A stretch of DNA of 10,195 bases from positions 1 through 10,195 of the forward strand of contig CAMWQF010000078.1 of the NCBI GenBank assembly GCA_947176285.1. Direction: 5' to 3'. The notes below the pieces were generated by a model, which was not told the origin of the DNA, ran no database searches, and worked only from the letters and a program-made list of their open reading frames with translations. The DNA is from an uncultured Porphyromonadaceae bacterium (lineage in GTDB: Bacteria > Bacteroidota > Bacteroidia > Bacteroidales > Muribaculaceae). Positions 1 to 6,330 of the stretch are shown piece after piece (position 1 is the stretch's first letter; each line of letters starts with the position of its first letter). The position numbers and the translations under genes are program-made.

Positions 1-60
1 CATTACTGACTCTACGCCATTGAAATCACTGTTGTATACAGTAACTTCAGCAATCTGACT
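1..60 (-). other. Possible truncated reading frame at the left edge
   Basis: Read on the minus strand, this stretch stays open and encodes residues of plausible protein character (...IAEVTVYNSDFNGVESVM). It would continue beyond the left edge. No family is recognised, and 20 codons without a stop is weak evidence. If real, it would be a gene whose upstream part was cut off by the insertion sequence starting near base 56. Nothing just past the right end of that element continues it clearly. Confidence 0.25.
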
Positions 61-91
61 TGAACTGAAAAAAGTTGACACATTTGAGAGG
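56..91 (+). repeat. Left terminal inverted repeat of the IS3-family element
   Basis: It begins TGACT and contains an A-rich run followed by TTGACACATTTGAG. It pairs with 1838-1873 read on the other strand. This would be the transposase-binding end. The TTGACA inside it looks like an E. coli -35 box but is probably coincidental in a Bacteroidales host. Confidence 0.65.
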
Positions 92-110
92 CCCAAATCA
101 AAAAGAATCA

Positions 111-551
111 ATGAGAGAAAAAGTCAGATGGGAATCGGTTCTTAAGACCGATCCGGAGACCCGGGAGCAATACTGGTGTCGAGAACAAGTCACCGTTTAC
201 AAAGCGGATGAACAGGACAGGGTCAATGCAGTTCTGGACATCCTTAAAGGTGTGACTACAGCAGAGGAAGTCAAGAAAAAGTATGACATCACCTCCATCA
301 ACAGTGTCTATACATGGATCGGTAAGTACGTAAGTCAGGAAAAATCATTATCTTTGCAGGAACAAACTGACGAAGATATGGCAAACAAAAGCAAGGACGA
401 CCAGATCAGGGAACTCAAGGCGCAGCTCAGGCGGGCAAGGAAAGAGGCCGAGCTTGAGAAACTCCGCGCCCATGCCTACGACACGATGATAAGTCTTGCC
501 GAGGAGACCTTCAACATCCCGATAAGAAAAAAATCTGGCACCAAACAGTGA
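111..551 (+). CDS. IS3-family transposase OrfA (helix-turn-helix subunit)
   Basis: A 146-residue protein that binds the element ends and, fused to OrfB by frameshifting, makes the full transposase. Residues about 38-72 (VNAVLDILKG...YTWIGKY) match the helix-turn-helix of IS3 OrfA proteins. Residues about 95-125 form a charged heptad-rich helix (IRELKAQL...ELEKLRA) expected to be the leucine-zipper dimerisation segment. The ATG at 111 is preferred. An in-frame TTG at 75 would add 12 residues but falls inside the terminal repeat. The stop overlaps the GTG start of orfB by 4 bp (GTGA at 548-551), and a slippery heptamer lies just upstream. Family is clear; the exact start is less so. Confidence 0.85.
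   Translation: MREKVRWESVLKTDPETREQYWCREQVTVYKADEQDRVNAVLDILKGVTTAEEVKKKYDITSINSVYTWIGKYVSQEKSLSLQEQTDEDMANKSKDDQIRELKAQLRRARKEAELEKLRAHAYDTMISLAEETFNIPIRKKSGTKQ
527..533 (+). promoter_or_regulatory. Programmed -1 frameshift heptamer (A AAA AAA)
   Basis: Seven A residues sit so that the orfA frame reads them as A-AAA-AAA, the arrangement needed for tandem -1 slippage. After slippage the frame stays open (ATC TGG CAC CAA ACA) and runs directly into orfB. The product would be 141 OrfA residues plus 312 more, 453 in total. A short CTCC-GCGA-GGAG hairpin downstream (about 558-569) could stimulate slippage. This is the standard IS3-family expression mechanism; its use here is inferred from position and phase. 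Confidence 0.75.
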
Positions 552-1471
552 GTCTGCTCCGCGAGGAGTCTCCGGCACCTGCGCTGAAGACCCTCTGCGG
601 ACTGTTTGGTTACAGCAGACAGTCATATTACAACCGAGAAGGCGACAATGAGTTTGCCGAGAATGCAATAGAGCCGCTGATAGTGGAGAAGGCAAGCGAT
701 TACCGCAAGGATAATCCGGGTCTGGGATGCGCCAAGCTGTATCTGATAATCAAGAGACTGTTTGATTCGACAGGATGCATGCCCGGCAGGGATGCCTTCA
801 TAGAGCTGCTTCGCAAGAATGGACTCATGGTGCAGATAAAACGTCGTCGCCATTATAAGACCACGGACTCAAACCATCATTACCGCAAGTATGACAATCT
901 CATAAAGGGGATAGTGCCAATGCGTCCCAACGAAGTATGGGTCAGCGATATAACCTATGTCGAGACCGATGAGGGCGTATGTTATCTGTCACTTATAACG
1001 GATGCGTACTCCCATAAGATAGTAGGCTGGGCAATCGGGCCGACACTCGAGACAATATATCCGTTGCAGGCATTGAGAATGGCTCTTGCAACCATTGATG
1101 ACGAGACGGCGGCAAGACTGATACACCACTCTGACCGTGGATGTCAGTATTGCAGCGCCGCATATGTGGCTGAACTGAAAAAGCACAATATAATGATCAG
1201 CATGACACAGAGCGGGGATCCGCTTGAAAACGCTATAGCCGAGCGCGCCAACGGCATACTGAAGACAGAATGGCTCTATAAGATGAAGATACCGACAATA
1301 GAAAGATGCAAGGACGAGATGAATCGTATAATCCTGTTCTACAATACGGAACGTCCACACATGAGCATAGGAAACAAGACTCCCGATGCAGTCCATAAGG
1401 AAACAGGAGCCCAGAAACGCTGCTGGCGCAATCCATGGGACGGGCCGGCCGAGGCCAGAGCCCCGGTTTAG
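548..1471 (+). CDS. IS3-family transposase OrfB (DDE integrase-like catalytic subunit)
   Basis: This 307-residue protein is the catalytic part of the transposase, cutting and joining DNA ends through a retroviral-integrase-like fold. Residues about 30-110 contain the HTH_21-like region (DNPGLGCAKLYLIIKR, then LLRKNGLMVQIKRRRHY). The rve core follows, with catalytic D134 in WVSDITY, D196 in HHSDRGCQY and E232 in AIAERANG. The last two are separated by exactly 35 residues, the D-D-35-E signature. The C-terminal YNTERPHMSIG motif is typical of IS3 OrfB. The listed start is a GTG overlapping the orfA stop, which permits coupled translation, but most catalytically competent product is probably the frameshift fusion. 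No truncation is seen. Confidence 0.93.
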   Translation: MSLLREESPAPALKTLCGLFGYSRQSYYNREGDNEFAENAIEPLIVEKASDYRKDNPGLGCAKLYLIIKRLFDSTGCMPGRDAFIELLRKNGLMVQIKRRRHYKTTDSNHHYRKYDNLIKGIVPMRPNEVWVSDITYVETDEGVCYLSLITDAYSHKIVGWAIGPTLETIYPLQALRMALATIDDETAARLIHHSDRGCQYCSAAYVAELKKHNIMISMTQSGDPLENAIAERANGILKTEWLYKMKIPTIERCKDEMNRIILFYNTERPHMSIGNKTPDAVHKETGAQKRCWRNPWDGPAEARAPV

Positions 1472-1496
1472 GTTTTCTTAGCCATGGGCGTCTCCT
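1468..1496 (-). other. Leftward ribosome-binding site and start codon running into the orfB end
   Basis: On the minus strand AGGAG (1492-1496) is followed after 6 bases by ATG GCT AAG AAA ACC (1485-1471) and then a TAA at 1470-1468 that lies antisense to the orfB stop region. The spacing is ideal for translation initiation, unusual for this genome, yet the frame encodes only MAKKT. It may be the start of a gene that was cut, a minimal leader peptide, or chance. Confidence 0.3.
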
Positions 1497-1574
1497 AAAA
1501 TAATGGGCGCAGCCTTTTCAGACCACGCCCCGAAACACTATTTCAGTGTGACGCGGAAACCTATTGCTGGCGGG

Positions 1575-1619
1575 TTGCTCCTCAGCAGAGCCCGTTTCCT
1601 CTTCGGCTTCCAGGAGCAA
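1575..1619. other. Hairpin inside the IS non-coding segment
   Basis: TTGCTCCT (1575-1582) and AGGAGCAA (1612-1619) are perfect complements enclosing a loop with further short pairing (AGCCCG against CGGCTT). A smaller hairpin, ACACT-ATTTC-AGTGT, sits at 1535-1549. Together they suggest a structured RNA or a transcription block between orfB and the right end. No T-run follows, so a classical intrinsic terminator is not supported. Confidence 0.35.
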
Positions 1620-1675
1620 AGTTAATAAAAAATTACCGATTGCAATTGCAGTGTCGGGAAAAATAGTTAATTTTG
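1617..1675. promoter_or_regulatory. Divergent promoter pair inside the IS non-coding segment
   Basis: Rightward: ATTG (1645-1648), 19 bp, then TAATTTTG (1668-1675), a match to the Bacteroides TAnnTTTG -7 box. Leftward: ATTG (complement of 1643-1646), 18 bp, then TAACTTTG (complement of 1617-1624). The two -33 boxes overlap in the 10-bp palindrome TGCAATTGCA at 1641-1650. The leftward transcript would run antisense into orfB; the rightward one would cross the tandem repeats and leave the element. The -7 boxes are perfect; the -33 boxes are one base off consensus. Confidence 0.45.
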
Positions 1676-1720
1676 CTTTCGGAGGACGATGAAGGGATCT
1701 TTGGACGATTACGGTTGTCG

Positions 1721-1840
1721 GTGTAAAGGCAAACAGTTCACCGGACATAATCTGTAAACCTGATCAGTCAACCGGAACATGATGTGTAAAGTAAAACAGT
1801 GAACCGTCTCTGACGGTGTAAATAGTATTAGTTAATCGCC
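1721..1840 (+). repeat. Four degenerate tandem repeats, 31-32 bp period
   Basis: GTGTAAA or CTGTAAA starts each unit, at 1721, 1752, 1784 and 1816, giving periods of 31, 32 and 32 bp. About 13 bases into each unit a second conserved block occurs: CAGTTCACCGG, CAGTCAACCGG, CAGTGAACCG and, most diverged, TAGTTAATCG. The array ends against the right terminal repeat of the element. Spacing of about three helical turns is compatible with a protein-binding array. Multiple internal end repeats are known from IS21-family elements, so a relic of another element is an alternative. Confidence 0.55.
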
Positions 1841-1873
1841 CTCAAATCTGTCAATATTTTTTAGGGATAGTCA
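1838..1873 (-). repeat. Right terminal inverted repeat of the IS3-family element
   Basis: Read on the minus strand it begins TGACTATCCCTAAAAAATA and continues TTGACAGATTTGAG, aligning without gaps to the left end at 56-91. It has the CCC-A-run-TTGACA layout seen in IS150-subgroup ends. It lies only 27 bp upstream of the -33 box of the next gene. Confidence 0.65.
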
Positions 1874-1900
1874 GATGTAACACTGTGTGACGTGATGAAA

Positions 1901-1932
1901 TTTGCATAAAAGTGCTTTTTTACCTAATTTTG
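1901..1932 (+). promoter_or_regulatory. Bacteroides-type promoter for the TPR/TonB_C operon
   Basis: TTTG at 1901-1904, a 20-bp spacer and TAATTTTG at 1925-1932 match the Bacteroides primary sigma consensus exactly. Transcription should start near 1937, giving a leader of roughly 25 bases before the ATG at 1961. The promoter lies outside the insertion sequence, so its insertion left the operon's own promoter intact. Confidence 0.75.
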
Positions 1933-1977
1933 CAACCGTAAAAACAATGATTTCGCAACCATGAAAACAACGATTGC
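1932..1977 (+). repeat. 23-bp imperfect tandem duplication spanning the start codon
   Basis: The units 1932-1954 and 1955-1977 both begin GCAACC and match at 19 of 23 positions. The second unit contains the ATG at 1961. The first contains an ATG at 1947 that opens a five-codon frame (MISQP) ending in a TGA overlapping the main start as ATGA (1961-1964). This could be a coupled leader peptide or simply a duplication. Confidence 0.5.
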
Positions 1978-3616
1978 ACTCACATTGATAATGGCAATCT
2001 TGGCAGCAGGATGCAGCGACAGAAATGCACGCAAGTCTCTCCAAGAGGCAGACCGACTAGTGAATGAGCAACCGGATTCAGCAATTAAGATTCTCGAAAA
2101 GTTCGACAGTCGAGACGCTGACCCGGAGACACAAGCATGGCATGCTCTGCTGCTCGCCAAAGCAAATGAGAAGGCTTTGAAACGCTTTCACAATGATTCG
2201 CTGACAACAATGGCGGCAGATTATTTTCGAGGACGTGGCGACAGCCTTGAAATCCAGGCCCTATATTATAATGGAGTAATCCATGGCTATAACAAAGACT
2301 ACGCCGCCGCCCTGATCTCTCTGATAGAAGCAGCCAAGAAAGCGAATGCCGCCGGAGATGACTTTTACTGCGGTATGGCATATCGTGAGCAGGCAGATAT
2401 ATATCGTTCCCTCTTAGTCGAGTCCAAACATCTCGAATACGCAGACTCCGCAAGACATTATTTTGACCTTGCAAAGAAGCCTGTGCATGCCATCGGTGAG
2501 GAATTATCGCTAGCAGAAGCCTTGATAGCACTTAACCGAACAGACAGCGCACTCATGGTGCTCGCCTCAGTGCGTCTCAATCCGGAGATGAAGGATGCAC
2601 CGGCATTCAACGCCGCTTATCACCGCGCTATGGCGAACGCCAGAATCAACCGGAAGGAATACCGGTCGGCAATCAACCATCTTGACTCCGTAGAGATGTT
2701 CGCTTACGAACTGACATCGACAGAATGGTCGAAAAAGGCACGCATATTCTGCGCAATGGAAGACTATCAAGCAGCCAACAAGGCTCTTGAAGAAGCAAGG
2801 ATATATATGTTTGAACCCACAGATACTGCTGAGTTGGACCTCAGCGAAGCTATACTTGCTGCAGGTCTCCACGACTATCACTCTGCGTATGAGGCTTTCA
2901 ACCGATATTACAGCAAATTCGTAGACTCTCGCCAGCATCTTCTAACCCATCCATATACAGCCATAGTAAGTGATTACTATAAGGAGCAGTCTGAACGCCG
3001 ACACGAGGAACTTGCCACCACACGCCGGATGATGTGGATGGCAGCGGCAATCGTCATGCTTCTTGTGGCTCTAATAATCGCAGTCATTGTCTTCTTCCGA
3101 CGTCGCCTAAAAGAGAAAGCAGACCAAAGCGAAACCCTCGTCTCCGATATAGACCGATTGCAAAAGATAATTGACCGTCATAACGCAGAAGCGGCAGAGG
3201 CTCATGATACATCTGCCGAGAAGAAGCAGCCGCCTCGCCATTACGCTATAATCAATTCTTTGTGTGAGATATCGAGCTGCGTACCGGAAACGAGCGACGG
3301 ATACGCGATATTAGGCAAGAACGTCACGCGCCTGATATCGACACTCCATAGCGACGAGACAATTGCGGGAATCGAGAGTTTTGTAAATGACTATTTCGAC
3401 AACATCATGTCGCGCTTCAGGGAACAATATCCTGGAATGACAGAGCGCAACTATCGCTTTGCGATGCTCTCTTTCGCCGACTTCTCGATACAATCGATAA
3501 CTACCATCCTTGAACTGAAATCGACTGGGGCAGCACGCACTATGCGGCACCGGATCAAAAAGCACATCGAGGAGCATCCGGCAAAAGACAGAGAACTATT
3601 TTTAACAAGACTTTAA
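1961..3616 (+). CDS. TPR-type lipoprotein with transmembrane helix and C-terminal helix-turn-helix
   Basis: A 551-residue membrane-spanning protein, probably a one-component regulator that senses something in the periplasm and acts in the cytoplasm. It starts with a lipoprotein-like signal (MKTTIALTLIMAILAAGC, lipobox cysteine C18). Residues about 25-330 are alpha-helical with A-Y-x-A-rich TPR-like pairs (YAAALISLIEAAKKA, HSAYEAFNRYY). A hydrophobic helix at about 358-379 is followed by basic residues and a coiled coil (381-415). The C-terminal part (about 430-551) ends in YRFAMLSFADFSIQSITTIL...ARTMRHRIKKHI, which resembles the LuxR/sigma-region-4-like HTH at the end of many Bacteroidales TPR regulators. 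A lipobox plus a downstream membrane helix is odd; the N-terminal segment could instead be an ordinary signal peptide or anchor. The next gene starts 35 bp downstream on the same strand, so it is the likely operon partner or target. The ligand is unknown. Confidence 0.75.
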   Translation: MKTTIALTLIMAILAAGCSDRNARKSLQEADRLVNEQPDSAIKILEKFDSRDADPETQAWHALLLAKANEKALKRFHNDSLTTMAADYFRGRGDSLEIQALYYNGVIHGYNKDYAAALISLIEAAKKANAAGDDFYCGMAYREQADIYRSLLVESKHLEYADSARHYFDLAKKPVHAIGEELSLAEALIALNRTDSALMVLASVRLNPEMKDAPAFNAAYHRAMANARINRKEYRSAINHLDSVEMFAYELTSTEWSKKARIFCAMEDYQAANKALEEARIYMFEPTDTAELDLSEAILAAGLHDYHSAYEAFNRYYSKFVDSRQHLLTHPYTAIVSDYYKEQSERRHEELATTRRMMWMAAAIVMLLVALIIAVIVFFRRRLKEKADQSETLVSDIDRLQKIIDRHNAEAAEAHDTSAEKKQPPRHYAIINSLCEISSCVPETSDGYAILGKNVTRLISTLHSDETIAGIESFVNDYFDNIMSRFREQYPGMTERNYRFAMLSFADFSIQSITTILELKSTGAARTMRHRIKKHIEEHPAKDRELFLTRL

Positions 3617-3651
3617 GACAAAATATTAATTATTAAAGATAAACGATTAAT

Positions 3652-5349
3652 ATGAAACATACAGCAATACTTACTATGATATTTCTGCTTATATCGCTCG
3701 TGGCAAAGGCTGTAGTAGTAAATCCCATAAACTACAAGGATACGGAAAAGGCTTACAACGACTATGTAGAGTTTCTCAAACAGCATGACGTATACATTAC
3801 TTTACCTCAAAACTACTCGCCTGTCAGCATAAGAGGATTATCTAATGTCAGAACTTCAATAGGCAGGAATGAAGAAAACATGAGTTTACACTGTAATCCT
3901 ATCGATATAGAAGCGATTGTAGAAGAAGATAGTTGCAAGGCAGCCATCTGCTACCCACAACTAAAGGTAGATGTTCCGGGCAGATCTGAGCCGATATTCT
4001 TATCAGGTGTTCACGGTAGTTCTAAAATAGAAACTGATCTTAGAATGATACATGAAGATATGCACCTTGATGTGAGACCATTTGTCAAGATAATTGCTGA
4101 AGATGATATGTCGCAATACGCCAATGCGGATACCGTGGCTATATACGAATTCCCTCTGCCCAGATTCATGGATATTTATACCCAAGGAGTAGGTATCTAT
4201 CTAAGGAAAAAGAACCATCCCGCTATTCTCCTTAGAATTATGTATAATCCTGCGTATGAACAGAATAAGGATAAATTAATTCGTACGGCTCTTGAGAATA
4301 TTCGTTTTGGCGACAATCCATCCGACACATTTGTGCAACTTGAGAAAAAGGATATGGAATACAGACGGCAGGATTTCCTCTTCCCTTCAGAATACCTGGG
4401 ATTTACCGGAATTCTTGCCGACATCAACGACGAGACACTTGACATGTTGAATCGTGTGAAGGCTTGGTGTGAGGAGCATGGCATGAAGGAACTCCCTAAA
4501 GTGAACGATGATATGCTTGAAGCATTAAACAGAAAGAGGGAATCACAACGTTATCACTATACATTAGCGGATTCAATCCTGAATTCTGATATGCCGGACG
4601 ATAAAAAAATTCTCAAGCCATTTATGTGCGACAGCCGGCCTCAATTCCCCGGAGATGAGGATTTTATGGAGAATTACCATGAATGGATTGATAAACACAT
4701 GATATATCCCAAGAAAGCCTTGGATAAAGGTATTGAGGGAATCGTATCGGTAGAATTTACAGTCTGCACAGACGGATCAATCAAAGATATAACTATATAT
4801 AATGAAAATGGCAGAAAACCTGTAGATGAATCACTGAAACAAGAAACCATCAGGCTTTTTGAATCAATGCCTCGTTGGACACCGGCGACATATAAGGGTC
4901 AAGCTGTAAACTCCCGCGAATGGCGCATCGTAAGATTCAAACTGCCCCAAAACAAACATCAGACAGACAATCATCAACCGGCGACCAAACAGATTGCGGA
5001 GGAAAGACGAGCACCTGAATATTTTTATGATATGAAGAGCATTCCCGTTGCTCCCATTTTTAAAGGGGGCTCCCAGGGGCTCGATAAGTGGATTCAAGAG
5101 CATATCCAATATCCGGCAGATGCGGCAAAAGCCAAAATCGAGGGCAGGGTAATTGTTGAATTCACCATTGATAAAAATGGTTCTGTCACCAATCCTCGAA
5201 TAGTGAGAGGAGTCAACGACGTGTTCAATAAGGAAGCCCTTCGCGTCATAAAGAGCCTGCCACGTTGGACTCCCGGATATGCTCACGGCAAACCGGCAAA
5301 CACACGCTACACCTATCCGGTGACATTCAAGCTCGCAAAGGCAAAATAA
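3652..5349 (+). CDS. Exported protein with two tandem TonB C-terminal domains
   Basis: A 565-residue protein with a cleavable signal peptide (about residues 1-20, ending AKA). The first 320 or so residues match no family I recognise. Two TonB_C-type domains follow: residues about 329-432 (QFPGDEDF...IYPKKALDKGIEG...SMPRWTPATYKGQ...VRFKL) and about 467-563 (PIFKGGSQGL...QYPADAAKAKIEG...SLPRWTPGYAHGK...VTFKL), joined by a hydrophilic linker at 433-466. The shared P-xF-xGG/GD, YP, EG.V.VEFT, G.I/V and LPRWTP motifs make the family assignment firm. TonB proteins normally have an N-terminal membrane helix that couples to ExbB/ExbD. Here the signal looks cleavable and no other membrane helix is seen, so the domains may bind periplasmic or outer-membrane partners without transmitting energy. 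It probably shares a transcript with the upstream TPR regulator (35-bp AT-rich gap). Confidence 0.8.
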   Translation: MKHTAILTMIFLLISLVAKAVVVNPINYKDTEKAYNDYVEFLKQHDVYITLPQNYSPVSIRGLSNVRTSIGRNEENMSLHCNPIDIEAIVEEDSCKAAICYPQLKVDVPGRSEPIFLSGVHGSSKIETDLRMIHEDMHLDVRPFVKIIAEDDMSQYANADTVAIYEFPLPRFMDIYTQGVGIYLRKKNHPAILLRIMYNPAYEQNKDKLIRTALENIRFGDNPSDTFVQLEKKDMEYRRQDFLFPSEYLGFTGILADINDETLDMLNRVKAWCEEHGMKELPKVNDDMLEALNRKRESQRYHYTLADSILNSDMPDDKKILKPFMCDSRPQFPGDEDFMENYHEWIDKHMIYPKKALDKGIEGIVSVEFTVCTDGSIKDITIYNENGRKPVDESLKQETIRLFESMPRWTPATYKGQAVNSREWRIVRFKLPQNKHQTDNHQPATKQIAEERRAPEYFYDMKSIPVAPIFKGGSQGLDKWIQEHIQYPADAAKAKIEGRVIVEFTIDKNGSVTNPRIVRGVNDVFNKEALRVIKSLPRWTPGYAHGKPANTRYTYPVTFKLAKAK

Positions 5350-5369
5350 CCAAAACTGGAACAACCATA

Positions 5370-5460
5370 CATCCAACTCCCTCAAGTTCAATACATAGGC
5401 TTCAGGTATTTCGCACTTACTAATAGATGCCAATTCCTGGAAAGCCACATAAAGCGTATC
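5370..5460 (-). pseudogene. Possible gene remnant between two convergent genes
   Basis: In the 140-bp gap between the TonB_C gene and the rhuM-like gene, one minus-strand frame reads DTLYVAFQELASISKCEIPE and continues AYVLNLRELD. This is a plausible helical protein segment preceded by a TAA at 5463-5461. Past 5370 the same frame simply runs antisense to the TonB_C gene. It may be the surviving piece of a gene removed by deletion, but 30 codons is little evidence. No terminator hairpin is evident in the gap. Confidence 0.25.
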
Positions 5461-5489
5461 TTAGAATAGTTTGTTCATTCATGCAAACC

Positions 5490-6330
5490 TTAATCTTTTC
5501 CTTTTGTTTTAGCTTTTGCATTGAGAGACTTGATTGTGTCAAGATAAGCGCGTTCTACGGGTGACAACTCCCGAACCTGAAACTTGCGATATTCCTCTTC
5601 CGCTTTTTCCATTGCCACTTGATGGCTTATCGATCCAGGTCCATTAAGCAAAGCCTGACCCGTAGATGAAAGTATGTTATCGAGTTGCTTTACATAGTCA
5701 CTCATATACATAGGAAGGCGACGCATCGCTTGAATTTCCGCAAAGTCAAAATATCCCGATACTAAATTGTTGAGTATTTTCAGTTCATCTTCGCTAAGAT
5801 AGTTTTTTGCAATCTTAGCATCCCTTAGAGTCGGATGATCTCCTTTGAAGGAAGTGAGTCCCATAAGAGGCGCATCTCCATCAGCACGGTTATATATCAC
5901 CTCCTCCATTTCCTTTTAAGCGCTCATCATCCATAGTGAAGCCCTTGATGATATATTCAGTCAATCGCTCAGTAGCCCACCGTCGGAAATGCGTAGCAAT
6001 CTTCGACCGGATTCGATAACCCAGTGATATTATCATGTCGAGGTTATAGAAAGTCACATTATAGGATTTGCCATCTGCGGCAGTTGTTCGGAATTTCCGA
6101 ACAACTGATTTCTCTTCAAGTTCCCCATCCTCAAAGATATGCTTAATATGCTCACTCACATTGGCTTTACTGGTTTGATATAAATCGCAAAGCTGCTGCT
6201 GCGATAGCCACACAGTCTTATCCGTAAACTTCACATCAATGTGCGTCTGACCATCCTCTCCCTGATATATAATTATCTCGTTGGAATCCTCCATAACATG
6301 ATTAGAATTTACAATCAATTCAACTTTCAT
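5490..6330 (-). pseudogene. rhuM: RhuM-family gene with internal deletion and frameshift
   Basis: Two overlapping fragments match consecutive parts of the RhuM virulence-protein family. The first (6330-5890, 146 residues) has the N-terminal region: IIIYQGEDGQTHIDVKF, VWLSQQQLCDLYQTSKANVSEHI (HTH-like), a conserved segment ending YNVTFYNLDMIISLGYRIRS, and FRRWATERLTEYIIKGF, stopping after DERLKGNGGGDI. The second (5909-5490, 139 residues) starts MEEVIYNRADGDAPLMGLTSF and keeps the family's C-terminal part (AKNYLSEDELKILNNLVSGYFDFAEIQA, then SPVERAYL). From memory of the family, about 60-65 residues (the YW-ELL-RIRDIRSSEK to Q-TAAE region) are missing between them, and the frame changes. The join at about 5895-5912 reads GGAGGAGGTG, so recombination across GAGG microhomology is plausible. 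The native start is probably the ATG at 6294 (MEDSNEI), though the ATG at 6330 overlaps the upstream PAS gene stop. RhuM's biochemical role is not established. Confidence 0.8.

Larger units (their letters stand above)
56..1873 (+). mobile_element. IS3-family insertion sequence with a long non-coding 3' segment
   Basis: The element carries orfA and orfB of an IS3-family transposase. Its ends match as inverted repeats at 56-91 and 1838-1873, sharing 26 of 36 positions without gaps, including TGACT at the tips and the core TTGACAnATTTGAG. The repeats resemble the IS150-subgroup layout, with a TG tip, a CCC/A-rich block and then TTGACA. The implied length of about 1.8 kb is longer than the 1.2-1.6 kb usual for the family, because about 370 bp lie between the orfB stop and the right repeat. 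No target-site duplication is visible: ATC precedes the left tip and GAT follows the right one, which extends the inverted repeat instead. The left tip could alternatively be TGAACTG at 61. The genes look intact, so the element may be active or only recently immobilised. Confidence 0.8.

Noticed and set aside
75..110. TTG start giving a 158-residue OrfA, and TTGACA as a functional -35 box
   Set aside because: The TTG lies within the terminal repeat, and a Bacteroidales host would not normally use an E. coli-type -35 box; the ATG at 111 is simpler.
1518..1748. 76-codon minus-strand reading frame in the IS non-coding segment
   Set aside because: It crosses the promoter pair, the hairpin and the first repeat unit and has no recognisable domain; structure explains the region better.
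1689..1757. 22-residue peptide (starting MKGSLDDYG) after GGAGG inside the IS
   Set aside because: The GGAGG is only 3 bases from the ATG, and the frame runs into the tandem repeats with no protein-like pattern beyond chance.
1721..1840. CRISPR array
   Set aside because: The units are degenerate throughout, lack near-identical repeats alternating with unique spacers, and no cas genes are in view.
50..1880. Target-site duplication flanking the insertion sequence
   Set aside because: The 3-5 bases outside the chosen ends (ATC left, GAT right) are complementary rather than directly repeated, so no duplication can be claimed.
4864..5448. 194-codon minus-strand frame over the TonB_C gene end
   Set aside because: It is almost entirely antisense to a well-supported gene and has low-complexity hydrophobic content; only its first 30 codons, outside that gene, are kept as a possible remnant.
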